NCBI RefSeq assembly: GCF_012927205.1
Contig: NZ_JABBGC010000003.1
Location: 620,001-684,000, forward strand
Length of the DNA: 64,000 nucleotides
Direction of reading: 5' to 3'
DNA from: Chitinophaga fulva
GTDB taxonomy: Bacteria; Bacteroidota; Bacteroidia; Chitinophagales; Chitinophagaceae
The notes beneath the pieces are model-generated. The model searched no databases. It was not told the origin of the DNA and saw only the letters and a list, made by a program, of their open reading frames with translations. Numbering within the stretch: position 1 is the stretch's first letter; every line of letters starts with the position of its first letter. This document shows, one piece after another, positions 7,637 through 15,787 of the stretch. A program made the position numbers and the translations under genes.

Positions 7637-7689
7637 CGGTTTTAGTTCCCGGTTTACGAAATAACATAACCCCAAAATAGCTATCATTG
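7637..7689 (+). promoter_or_regulatory. Promoter region shared with the S9 peptidase gene, copy 1
   Basis: This 53-bp stretch aligns without gaps to 10344-10396 at 40 of 53 positions. It ends with TATCATTG, one mismatch from the TAnnTTTG -7 box. The best conserved blocks are CGGTTT, GTTTACG, AATAA and CTATCATTG. It lies 95 nt before the ATG of the small exported protein. The two genes are probably controlled by the same factor. Confidence 0.6.
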
Positions 7690-7784
7690 CAGCTATAAAG
7701 ATCCTAGCATCCTATATCTGGCCAACGACGAAGATCAAGCTCCGGACGCAACAGCCCTTTCCATTACCCTCAACATCCATCATC

Positions 7785-8024
7785 ATGAAAAAATCTGTTT
7801 TCCTATTGGCAGCAACCATCATAGCCGCCATCGTATCCGCCGCCATGGCTTCCAAAGCGCGACTGTCCAAGGTCGTTTACATCCCCAACACCAATCCTAA
7901 TGTCTGCGATTTCCCACTACACGGCAACGAAATCCTGACGGTGGCCTCGAATGGGGTTTTGGCTACCACCGTTGCCAATGCTCCCTGTTCAGGACCGTAC
8001 CACCTTACAATTGTACAGGATTGA
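7785..8024 (+). CDS. Small exported protein, hypothetical (DUF6520-like)
   Basis: A 79-residue protein with an N-terminal signal peptide (Lys2-Lys3, then a hydrophobic run to about residue 22, likely cut near AMASKA). The mature part of about 55 residues has two Cys (41 and 68) that could form a disulfide. Size and layout recall the DUF6520 group of small exported Bacteroidota proteins, but I am not sure. Its promoter region is nearly duplicated upstream of the S9 peptidase gene, so it may work with that enzyme. Function unknown. Confidence 0.65.
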   Translation: MKKSVFLLAATIIAAIVSAAMASKARLSKVVYIPNTNPNVCDFPLHGNEILTVASNGVLATTVANAPCSGPYHLTIVQD

Positions 8025-8033
8025 AGAAAAAAT

Positions 8034-8060
8034 AAATCCCGATGGTGGCCATCGGGATTT
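8034..8060. terminator. Bidirectional terminator
   Basis: Perfect 12-bp stem AAATCCCGATGG / CCATCGGGATTT with a TGG loop between two convergent genes. Confidence 0.8.
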
Positions 8061-8089
8061 ACCTTATGCATAACCAGAGATTGTCATTC

Positions 8090-8761
8090 CTAACGGTTAG
8101 CACCAGTGGCGTATAACCTGCGGACGTGTGTCCCTACCATTAATATAAAGACAAGATAAGAAGCAAACAGGAAGCGGCCTATCAAACCGGTATACACACC
8201 CGGACCAAACTTATAATCAGCAGGCATAGACGCCATAAAAGCAATGGTCAGCAGGATGGGAATAGCAGCGGCTACTAACAGTTTCTTGCGAACAGGTCTC
8301 CACGCTACTGTTCTCCCCAGGCCAAACGCCAGCAGCAACATCGCTAAAGGGGTATAATCCAGCGATGCCCCCATATAATGCATCTTCCCGCTGAATGTTA
8401 GCTTATCCGGGCCGGTGGTAACAGGATCAGTATTAAATATCGCCGCTATGAAAATGCCGGCAGCGCCAATGGCTAAAATAATAAGCCCGATATACCCCAC
8501 GATAGTTTTTACCTGCGGGAAAACAGATAGGCCACAACTCAGGCTGCTTACCACAAAAGAGAGAAAAACGATGTTCATCAACCACCCGGATTTGCCCAAT
8601 GCATACTCACTGATAAAACGCCATGATGGGTCAAACCCGGGTTCCAGCAAATGCAGGAGCAGTAACAGTGACACATATAGTATTCCGGTGATTACAGAAA
8701 TTTTTGACAATACCAGCTGCGTCCTTGAAGTAGGTTTTGTGATTATTAGTTTCTTTGCCAT
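8090..8761 (-). CDS. DUF998 family membrane protein
   Basis: A 223-residue protein with six probable membrane segments. The DUF998 pattern is visible: ISEYALGKSGW near the N-terminus, then IFNTDPVTTGPDKLTFSGKM and HYMGASLDY after the third segment. The long upstream in-frame extension overlaps the next gene and is ignored; the ATG at 8761 (MAKKLIITKPT) is 19 bp after the stop of the upstream gene, so the two form an operon. The molecular role of DUF998 is unknown. Confidence 0.8.
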   Translation of the reverse strand: MAKKLIITKPTSRTQLVLSKISVITGILYVSLLLLLHLLEPGFDPSWRFISEYALGKSGWLMNIVFLSFVVSSLSCGLSVFPQVKTIVGYIGLIILAIGAAGIFIAAIFNTDPVTTGPDKLTFSGKMHYMGASLDYTPLAMLLLAFGLGRTVAWRPVRKKLLVAAAIPILLTIAFMASMPADYKFGPGVYTGLIGRFLFASYLVFILMVGTHVRRLYATGANR

Positions 8762-8780
8762 GATGCTAAAACATTGGTGG

Positions 8781-9233
8781 TTATTGAATTTTCTGCATGG
8801 TTGATTGATAACCGCCACCGGGATAAACCCACGCACCACTGTTGTAGTTTCCATCTTCACTGAATGTACCGCTGAAAAAAGCAGGAGAGCCTTTTTCTCC
8901 GCCCCAGATCGTGAGCGTATTACCTTCCAGCTCATACACATAGTCCAATGTGTTGCCGGCATTATCATACACCTTCGATCTGATTTGCTCATCAGCTTCC
9001 TGGCCAAATGGCTTCATATGCCCGATCACCTCAACACAAACGATATGATTTCCGAACAGCTTCATATCTACATGCTGCAGCATAAAGAAACCACCCTCCA
9101 GCCACTCGTATCTTACTGTGCCGGATGCATCTCCGCCTAATTGCCATGTACCGATAAGCAGCTCCAGTGAACGAACACCGGTATTTGAATTCGTTGCCTG
9201 GGCAACTGTCTGATCATTACTTTTCTTTTCCAT
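8781..9233 (-). CDS. Lipocalin-like hypothetical protein (DUF1579-like)
   Basis: A 150-residue soluble protein. The core begins LELLIGTWQLGGDASGTVRY and continues with alternating strands (WLEGGFFMLQHVDMKLFGN, LEGNTLTIWGGEKGSPAFFS), the layout of small beta-barrel DUF1579/lipocalin-like proteins in which an early G-x-W and a W-x-E-G-G-F motif recur. No catalytic residues stand out. First gene of the operon with the DUF998 protein and transcribed from a TACTTTTG box 26 nt upstream. The neighbouring AraC regulator in the same orientation may control it. Confidence 0.65.
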   Translation of the reverse strand: MEKKSNDQTVAQATNSNTGVRSLELLIGTWQLGGDASGTVRYEWLEGGFFMLQHVDMKLFGNHIVCVEVIGHMKPFGQEADEQIRSKVYDNAGNTLDYVYELEGNTLTIWGGEKGSPAFFSGTFSEDGNYNSGAWVYPGGGYQSTMQKIQ

Positions 9234-9259
9234 AATTTTTTTGTTTTAAACTGATGGAA

Positions 9260-9267
9260 CAAAAGTA
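9260..9267 (-). promoter_or_regulatory. -7 promoter box of the DUF1579-like/DUF998 operon
   Basis: On the minus strand this reads TACTTTTG, a perfect TAnnTTTG match, 26 nt upstream of the ATG at 9233. Confidence 0.6.
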
Positions 9268-9318
9268 GCGTACAACAGTAGCCCCTTATGGTTTAAATCA
9301 TGGCAGGAATTGTTGATT

Positions 9319-10215
9319 TCATGGATGACTGTTTTCCCGGAATTCCAGAGGCGTAAGGCCCATTTGTTTTTTAAAGAAGCTGCCAAAATTCGCCGGGTCT
9401 GAAAAATTCAATTGATAGGCTATTTCTGCCATCGTGAATTTGGTATAGAGAATAAGCGATTTGGCTTCCGTTACTACCCGTTCATTGATATGCGAAAGCG
9501 CATTTTTCCCGGAAGCGGCTTTAATCACCTGTGAAAGATGATTAGGCGTGATATGCAATAGCTGCGCATATTCATCCACCGTTCTTTTTTCTACATAATT
9601 ATTGTTAACTAGAGCCGTAAATTTCCTCAGCAGAAGCTGTTGCGGTGTCACCATACGTTCCTGCCATTGTGCAAATGCCATATGGTCTTTAAGCATATAC
9701 AACAACACCAGCAATTTGAGACTGGCAATCCGCCGGCTGTTGTTATCAGCATGCTCATAGGCTGTAAAAACATCTTCAAAATAGGGGACCAACGTTTTAT
9801 GTTTTTCGTTAGTGAGCGTTAGTATATCTGTCTGGGTGGGATGAAAGAAAGGAAACTCCTGTTGAAAGGAAGGCTTAAAATAATCAAAGCATGTTTGTTT
9901 AAAATAGATAATATACCCATGCGTTCCGGAATCCCGGTAGAAACTATACACCAGGTCTGGAGATTGCACTACCAGCATAGATTTTACATTATCGACCTTT
10001 GTATCGACATACTCGATTTTTGTGTTAGCCGCGTTGGTCATTAATGCGATGAAATAGAACCCTCTCCTAAAAGGCGGCTTGTAGACGCTTTCCGCATTTT
10101 TGATCAGCCGCAGGCAGTAAAAATCGGGATGCTGCGTTCTGTTGTCTAATGGCAAGGCTGCCAACAAATCGTTTATCTCCCGATAATACGGTATGGAGGA
10201 GTTAGTTTTGTTCAT
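9319..10215 (-). CDS. AraC family transcriptional regulator
   Basis: A 298-residue protein from the ATG at 10215 (MNKTNSSIPYY); an upstream in-frame ATG at 10257 would add 14 residues of unlikely sequence. The N-terminal part is a cupin-like sensor domain. The C-terminal 100 residues form the double helix-turn-helix: LLHITPNHLSQVIKAASGKN for the first and FTMAEIAYQLNFSDPANFGS for the second, ending FFKKQMGLTPLEFR. It lies 85 bp upstream of the DUF1579-like/DUF998 operon, its likely target. Confidence 0.88.
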   Translation of the reverse strand: MNKTNSSIPYYREINDLLAALPLDNRTQHPDFYCLRLIKNAESVYKPPFRRGFYFIALMTNAANTKIEYVDTKVDNVKSMLVVQSPDLVYSFYRDSGTHGYIIYFKQTCFDYFKPSFQQEFPFFHPTQTDILTLTNEKHKTLVPYFEDVFTAYEHADNNSRRIASLKLLVLLYMLKDHMAFAQWQERMVTPQQLLLRKFTALVNNNYVEKRTVDEYAQLLHITPNHLSQVIKAASGKNALSHINERVVTEAKSLILYTKFTMAEIAYQLNFSDPANFGSFFKKQMGLTPLEFRENSHP

Positions 10216-10343
10216 GTCATCTGAGGTTTTTCTACGTACAGTGCAGCAATTTAGCAATATTCTTTAAAAACCGTGCACTTTCTTTCGGCGCGCCAAGGCT
10301 TATCCATGGCCTGCAACCACATCTCCCGGGAAGAATTGTTTTA

Positions 10344-10396
10344 CGGTTTCGGTTGCCAGTTTACGGAATAAGATGATGACGAAATGACTATCATTG
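10344..10396 (+). promoter_or_regulatory. Promoter region shared with the small exported protein gene, copy 2
   Basis: Ungapped match of 40/53 to 7637-7689, with the -7-like TATCATTG at 10389-10396, 31 nt before the S9 peptidase ATG. Conservation far above that of the flanks suggests a common operator overlapping the promoter. Confidence 0.6.
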
Positions 10397-10427
10397 TAAC
10401 ACCTTTCCCTCAAACCTGTTCCAACCC

Positions 10428-13064
10428 ATGAAACAATACCTGGCCATCTTATTATTGCTGCTCACCATCAGCACCTACGCACAAAAGCGCCCGCTCAACG
10501 ACTCCGACTTCACCACCTGGAACCTGGCCCTTAATCCGAAAATCAGCGACAACGGCCGGTATGCGTCATTTTACATCTACAATCAGCCACCCGGAAAAGC
10601 AACACAGGTCATACAGGCTATCGATCATTCGTGGAAAAAGGAACTGCTGGCATTCCAACCTATCAGCTTTACTACAGACAGCAAACTGGCGGTCACGAAA
10701 CTGGCGGACAACAGCCTCCTGTTAGTGACGCTGGGTACTTCAAAAGAAGAAAGGATACCAGCGGTAAAAAAATTCTCCCTGTTTCAACAAACAGACACCG
10801 GATGGCTGGCTATTCAAAAAACAGACAACCACCTGGAAATCCGTAATCTGGCATCCGGCGCGACTTACCAGTACAACCAGGTATCAGACTATGCCACCAG
10901 CGGTAACGGGCATTTTCTCTTTCTTAAATGCAGGACGGACACCAGTACTTATACTATCCAGACGGTAGATCTCTCCCATCATGCCACCAAAGAGATTTAT
11001 AGGGGAAAAGAACCAGTCAATATCATCGCGGATGAAAAAGGAACGCAGTGTATTTTTATGACGGCCAATAATGAGCAGGCGCCCACCTGCTGGTATTATC
11101 ATCGCGATCAGACAGGCAAAGCTATTGTAGCCACACCACGCATGCAGGTCAACGATCAGATGATATTCAGCAATTTCGACAGGTTCAATAGTGATGGGAC
11201 TTTCATCTTCTGTACGCTGACCGGCAAAAAGCCGGCGCCAGCTGCCCCCAATCCTGCTAAGCTGCATCTGCGCACCTTCCTCGACACAAAACTTAACGAC
11301 AATAATGAACCGCTCCGTTGCCAGGCGATATGGTATCTCAACAGTAATACCATCATTCAAACGCAGGACAGGGATGAATCCCCCTTCTATATGGCAGCCT
11401 TCTATCCCGGCTCCTATAACCCGCGCAACAACTACCAACTACTGGACAAAACCCTTGCCCACAAAGGAGAGTGGAACTGGAATAAATCTGCCATGTCATC
11501 CCGGACACTGGTCAATCTGGCCGACGGGTCTAAAAAAATGATCACATCACCTGGTGACCGTAACAGCGCTTCGTATAGCCTCTCGCCGCAAGGCAAGTGG
11601 ATTATCTATTTTGATGCCGACCAGCAAAACTATTTCAGTTATAACGTTGCCACCAGTGAACGCAAAAACATCACCGCCGGCATATCCGCCAACTGGACCA
11701 CCTACGATAATGACGACATCCCTTTTGCACCTTACCTCAATCTTCCTCCCGGCGGCTTCAATAAAGACGAAACGATATTATACCTGTATGATCAATATGA
11801 TATTTTCCAGATTGACCTCAACGGGAAATCGGCTCCTGTTAACCTGACCGGTGGTTATGGAAAAACAAACAACATCGTGTTCCGCTTTGCCTTTCCGCCC
11901 GGTGAACACACCGGTAAATCCATCTTGCTGACAGCCTTCAACCGCACAACGAAAGAAGATGGTTTCTATGAAATCATAAAAGGAAAGCTCCGGAAACTAA
12001 GCATGGAGCCCGCTATTATCACAGGTCCGGAGGAAAGCAAATATTTCATGCGCACCTCCCCTGTCAAAGCGAAAAATGCAGACGTATATCTTGTGCAGAA
12101 AATGGATGCCTCCAGTGCCCCAAACGTTTACGCTACAAAAGACTTTATTCATTTTGAAGCGATCAGCGATGTCCATCCGGAGCGACAGGTCAACTGGCTA
12201 ACGACAGAACTGGTGGATTTTAAAACCCGGGATGGGAAACCAGCACAGGGCATTCTATACAAACCGGAGAACTTTGACCCACAAAAGAAATACCCTGTTA
12301 TCTTTTATTATTACGAGAAGATAAGCGAATGCCTGCATCTCTACATCCGGCCTGAACCCAGCATGGGGCCAATGAACATTCCCTATTTCGTCAGCAACGG
12401 CTTCCTCGTTTTCACGCCCGACATCCATTTTGAAATAGGGTATCCTGGCCGCAGCTCCCTGAATACGGTAATGGGCGCTGCCGATAAGCTGATACAGCTG
12501 CCTTATGTCGATTCCACCAGGATGGGCCTTCAGGGCCACAGCTTCGGCGGCTTTCAAACCAACTATATCATCACCCATACCGGCCGCTTTGCAGCCGCCT
12601 GTTCTGCTGCGGGCTTCACCAATTTCGTCAGTGCATACGGCTCCATCATCGGCTCCGGATATTCCAGGCAGGGACAATACGAACTATACCGCGATCGTAT
12701 CGGCGCCTCGTTGTGGGACAGACCAGACCTTTACCTGGAGAATTCACCCGTGTTTAACATCGATAAAATACAAACACCCTTACTACTGATGCATAATATG
12801 GACGACAATGATGTACCGGTTGGACAGGGAATTGAATTTTTCACAGGGATGAGACGGATGGGCAAAGTGGTTTATTTCCTGCAATATGAAGGACAAGGCC
12901 ACAGCGTTTTCGGCCCACCGGCGCTGGACTTCAACACGCGCATGCTGGAGTTTTTCAACTACTATCTGAAGGGCGCTCCGCTTCCGGACTGGATGACCAG
13001 CAAGCAGGCCAATATCCTGAACGTCACTGGTACCAAAGCACCTCTCCGTTTACTCACGAAATAA
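10428..13064 (+). CDS. Prolyl oligopeptidase family (S9) serine peptidase, exported
   Basis: An 878-residue protein with a signal peptide (MKQYLAILLLLLTISTYAQ, cut after AQ) so it acts in the periplasm or outside. Residues 20-590 fit a beta-propeller gate. The C-terminal alpha/beta-hydrolase domain carries the catalytic triad: Ser705 in GHSFGG, an Asp in the 792-795 MDDND motif, and His825 in GQGHSVFG. The family cuts short peptides or acyl-peptides. It shares its promoter region with the 79-residue exported protein. It ends 63 bp from a convergent gene, with a terminator between. A role in trimming peptide products of the lanthipeptide cluster is possible but not shown. Confidence 0.9.
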   Translation: MKQYLAILLLLLTISTYAQKRPLNDSDFTTWNLALNPKISDNGRYASFYIYNQPPGKATQVIQAIDHSWKKELLAFQPISFTTDSKLAVTKLADNSLLLVTLGTSKEERIPAVKKFSLFQQTDTGWLAIQKTDNHLEIRNLASGATYQYNQVSDYATSGNGHFLFLKCRTDTSTYTIQTVDLSHHATKEIYRGKEPVNIIADEKGTQCIFMTANNEQAPTCWYYHRDQTGKAIVATPRMQVNDQMIFSNFDRFNSDGTFIFCTLTGKKPAPAAPNPAKLHLRTFLDTKLNDNNEPLRCQAIWYLNSNTIIQTQDRDESPFYMAAFYPGSYNPRNNYQLLDKTLAHKGEWNWNKSAMSSRTLVNLADGSKKMITSPGDRNSASYSLSPQGKWIIYFDADQQNYFSYNVATSERKNITAGISANWTTYDNDDIPFAPYLNLPPGGFNKDETILYLYDQYDIFQIDLNGKSAPVNLTGGYGKTNNIVFRFAFPPGEHTGKSILLTAFNRTTKEDGFYEIIKGKLRKLSMEPAIITGPEESKYFMRTSPVKAKNADVYLVQKMDASSAPNVYATKDFIHFEAISDVHPERQVNWLTTELVDFKTRDGKPAQGILYKPENFDPQKKYPVIFYYYEKISECLHLYIRPEPSMGPMNIPYFVSNGFLVFTPDIHFEIGYPGRSSLNTVMGAADKLIQLPYVDSTRMGLQGHSFGGFQTNYIITHTGRFAAACSAAGFTNFVSAYGSIIGSGYSRQGQYELYRDRIGASLWDRPDLYLENSPVFNIDKIQTPLLLMHNMDDNDVPVGQGIEFFTGMRRMGKVVYFLQYEGQGHSVFGPPALDFNTRMLEFFNYYLKGAPLPDWMTSKQANILNVTGTKAPLRLLTK

Positions 13065-13075
13065 TGAATACAAAA

Positions 13076-13102
13076 AGAGCGAAGTCTGTACGACCTCGCT
13101 CT
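13076..13102. terminator. Bidirectional terminator
   Basis: Stem AGAGCGA / TCGCTCT between the convergent S9 peptidase and M19 hydrolase genes, with A-rich and T-rich flanks. Confidence 0.65.
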
Positions 13103-13127
13103 CTCATAAAATTTTTGTTCGCGTGCG

Positions 13128-14198
13128 TTATTTCCATGCATTACGTAGGAACCGTAGCCAGTTCCCATGCATGATATTCTCAATATCTGCTGCTTTATAG
13201 CCTCTTTTAGACAACATATCCGGTAGCTTCTGCAAGTCAGCGATGGTTTCCAGGTCATAAGGGCATTGCTCTTTTCCGAAAGCGCCGTCCAGGTCTGTAC
13301 CGATACCAACATGCAGGGAGTTGCCCGCTATCTGGCAGATATGGTCCATATGATCGATGAGTTTTTCGAGGTTGCAGTGCATGGCCTCAGGGGTGGACTG
13401 GGCACGTACCCATCCTGGTACCATCATCCAGGCATCGAGTGCGCCACCGATGACCGCGCCTTTCTGGACAAGTATTTTGATCATGTCGTCGCTGAACTGG
13501 CGGTTGTGATCTACCAGTGCGCGGCAGTTGTTATGGCTGGCCCATACTGCTCCGTTGAAGATATCCATGGCATCCCAGAAAGCGTCGTCGCACAGATGGG
13601 TGGCGTCGAGTATCATGTTCAGCTTTTCCATCTCCCGGACCAACTGGCGTCCCTGCTCATTCAGATGGCCGGTAGCATCGGTGCCGTTGGCATACCGTCC
13701 GGGCCCGTAGTGGGCCGGTCCTACTGCACGGAGGCCATTTTGATACGCCCGGTGCAGGTGGTCCAACGTTACCAGCGAATCGGCTCCCTCAAGGCTAAGG
13801 ATGTATCCAATGGGTTTGTTGTCATTAGGCGTACCATCGTTCCACAGGGCGATATGCTGTTCCAATGCGGGCAGGTCTTTGATCATCACCATTTCACCGG
13901 CATCTTCCATGGCTTTGTACCATGCCAGCTGGCCCTGTGTCTGCGCCCAGGCCTGTTCCGGCGAATGCCAGCCGGGCAAAGGATTGTCGGGCGCAACATA
14001 ACGTCCTATCTGCGTGGCCACTACGAGGCCGATATTTCCTTTACGAAGCTCAGGGAAAGCTACTACGCCCCTGGCCCTGTCTGGTTTATCCTGTAGCCCC
14101 GTCTCCCGGCTGCGGATGGCCATTACCGGCTGCCGCAGGTCCCTGTTCCATTCCAGGGCGTTCATACTGAGGTCGAGGTGTGCATCAATCGTAAACAT
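13128..14198 (-). CDS. Membrane dipeptidase (M19) family hydrolase
   Basis: A 356-residue protein that starts with the metal-binding IDAHLDLSMNALEW motif of the renal dipeptidase (M19) amidohydrolase-fold family. Further conserved pieces are YILSLEGADSLV, LDATHLCDDAFWD, VWASHNNCRALVDH and HVGIGTDLDGAFG. There is no signal peptide, so it is cytoplasmic. M19 enzymes hydrolyse dipeptides or N-acyl D-amino acids using two zinc ions. Last gene of the SusC-to-M19 series and 11 bp from the sugar kinase, so its substrate is probably an amide released in that pathway. Confidence 0.85.
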   Translation of the reverse strand: MFTIDAHLDLSMNALEWNRDLRQPVMAIRSRETGLQDKPDRARGVVAFPELRKGNIGLVVATQIGRYVAPDNPLPGWHSPEQAWAQTQGQLAWYKAMEDAGEMVMIKDLPALEQHIALWNDGTPNDNKPIGYILSLEGADSLVTLDHLHRAYQNGLRAVGPAHYGPGRYANGTDATGHLNEQGRQLVREMEKLNMILDATHLCDDAFWDAMDIFNGAVWASHNNCRALVDHNRQFSDDMIKILVQKGAVIGGALDAWMMVPGWVRAQSTPEAMHCNLEKLIDHMDHICQIAGNSLHVGIGTDLDGAFGKEQCPYDLETIADLQKLPDMLSKRGYKAADIENIMHGNWLRFLRNAWK

Positions 14199-14209
14199 AA
14201 TAAAAGTAG

Positions 14210-15247
14210 TTATCGTACTATCCTTCCCGAAGGGCCGTTGGCCATCAGGTCGGTCACTTCCCGTTCATTCACCAGCGCCCAGTCGCCGTGGATGCTCTGT
14301 TTGAGCGTGCCACAGGCCACGGCGAAATCGATGATACGCTGTGGCGGGTACTGGTTCATGACGCCAAACAAAACGCCTGCTGTGAAGGCATCGCCGGCGC
14401 CTATCTGGTCGGTAACCTGCGGAACAGTAAATCCTTCTGAAAAATAATACTGGTCGCCCTGTGCGAGCGCCCCGAAATACACGAGCTGGTTGCCCTGTAT
14501 TTTCCGGAAGCTCATGGCCAGTGTTTTCAGCTTCGGCATATGCCGGCGCAACTGGTCATAGCACTGCTCAAATCTTTTCTCCGGTGAAAGCTGTTTATCT
14601 GCTTCAATATTGTAGTATACGTTCACTGCGTCCAGATCTGCCACGGTCATATCGCTGTGTTGCAATAACGCAGGCATCACCGCAGAGGGGTGCTGCCCGT
14701 ATTTCCAGAGCGTAGCACGGTAGTTAAAATCCGACGAGATGGTAAGGCCCGCTGCCCGTGCTGCTTCCAGCGCTTCCGCACAAACAGCGGCGCTGCTGGC
14801 GGATAATGCGGCAGCTACGCCGGACCAGTGAAACACATCGATGTCTGCCAGTGCAGATGACCAGGCGATATCCCCTGGCTGCAAAGTGGCGAAGGACGAA
14901 CCGGCACGGTCATAGATCACACGCCCGGGGCGTATGCCGTTGCCAGACTCGGTAAAATACAACCCCAGCCTGTCACCGCCATAAACAATCCTTCCGGTGC
15001 CTACGCCATGACCTTTCAGCTGTTGCAGTCCTGTTACAGCCAGGTCATTGTCCGGTACCCGGGTAATATACTCCGTGGATATACCCAGGCGGGACAACAG
15101 TACGCATACGTTGGCCTCCGCCCCGGCGTAATAGGGAATATATCCGTCTGACTGACCGAAACGTTTGCCGCTGTTGCTGTGAAGCCTCAGCAGAAATTCA
15201 CCGAAAGCCGCCAACCTGACTGCTGTTGTTCCATCCCGCTTTTGCAT
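14210..15247 (-). CDS. PfkB family sugar kinase (2-keto-3-deoxygluconate kinase-like)
   Basis: A 345-residue ribokinase-fold enzyme. The N-terminus FGEFLLRLHSNSGKRFGQSD has the usual start motif, with AGAEANVCVLLSRLG following, and the C-terminal catalytic signature QIGAGDAFTAGVLFG contains the catalytic Asp. The overall look is that of 2-dehydro-3-deoxygluconate kinases, which fits a nearby gluconate-type permease. Overlap in operon with the RidA gene (54 bp gap) and the M19 gene. Substrate is inferred. Confidence 0.85.
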   Translation of the reverse strand: MQKRDGTTAVRLAAFGEFLLRLHSNSGKRFGQSDGYIPYYAGAEANVCVLLSRLGISTEYITRVPDNDLAVTGLQQLKGHGVGTGRIVYGGDRLGLYFTESGNGIRPGRVIYDRAGSSFATLQPGDIAWSSALADIDVFHWSGVAAALSASSAAVCAEALEAARAAGLTISSDFNYRATLWKYGQHPSAVMPALLQHSDMTVADLDAVNVYYNIEADKQLSPEKRFEQCYDQLRRHMPKLKTLAMSFRKIQGNQLVYFGALAQGDQYYFSEGFTVPQVTDQIGAGDAFTAGVLFGVMNQYPPQRIIDFAVACGTLKQSIHGDWALVNEREVTDLMANGPSGRIVR

Positions 15248-15301
15248 GATCCAAATTTTAAGGGAAAGATAATATTTTCCCCGGCATCTGCTGCAGCCAT
15301 C

Positions 15302-15766
15302 TTAATACAATTCAAACAAAGCTTCTATCTCCACCGGGATATTGTCTGGCAGGGAACCGAAGCCCACGGCGCTGCGTACGCCGATACCGTTTTCTTCGCC
15401 CCAAATGGCGGCAAACAGTTCGCTGCAACCATTGATGATATAAGGATGCCGTTCAAATTCAGGAGTACAGTTGACCATGCCCAACACTTTGATCACCCTT
15501 TTCACTTTCTCCAACCCTACATGTGTGTTAATGGTAGACAACATCGTCAGGCCTACCTGCCGTGCTGCCAGTTTGCCCTGCTCCATATCCATCTCACTGC
15601 CTATCCTGCCAATGATCAGCGACTTATCTTGTTGCACCGGTCCGTGACCAGACAGATAAAGATACTTGCCATCAATCAGGAAAGGTTTGTACACGCCCAG
15701 TGGCGTTGGCGCTGGTGGTAATTCCAGCCCTAGTGCTTTTAATTTTTCTGCTGCTTTGTTTTCCAT
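15302..15766 (-). CDS. RidA family enamine/imine deaminase
   Basis: A 154-residue YjgF/YER057c/UK114 protein, somewhat longer than the usual 130. It has the trimer-barrel motifs LYLSGHGPVQ, AARQVGLTMLSTINTHVG and the conserved GVRSAVGFGSLPDNIPVEIE, which includes the carboxylate-binding Arg. RidA proteins hydrolyse reactive imines made by PLP-dependent dehydratases. Its place beside a sugar kinase and a gluconate-type permease suggests it clears imines from amino-sugar-acid dehydration. Confidence 0.88.
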   Translation of the reverse strand: MENKAAEKLKALGLELPPAPTPLGVYKPFLIDGKYLYLSGHGPVQQDKSLIIGRIGSEMDMEQGKLAARQVGLTMLSTINTHVGLEKVKRVIKVLGMVNCTPEFERHPYIINGCSELFAAIWGEENGIGVRSAVGFGSLPDNIPVEIEALFELY

Positions 15767-15787
15767 ATATTCTGGTTTAATAAATGC

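Noticed and set aside
7785..8024. Small exported protein as a further lanthipeptide precursor
   Set aside because: It has a signal peptide, not the Lys-rich leader with Gly-Gly, and only two Cys; it is more likely a plain secreted protein.
13128..14198. M19 dipeptidase as protease for lanthipeptide leaders
   Set aside because: It lacks a signal peptide, belongs to the SusC-GH20 operon by spacing, and M19 enzymes act on dipeptides or similar small amides.
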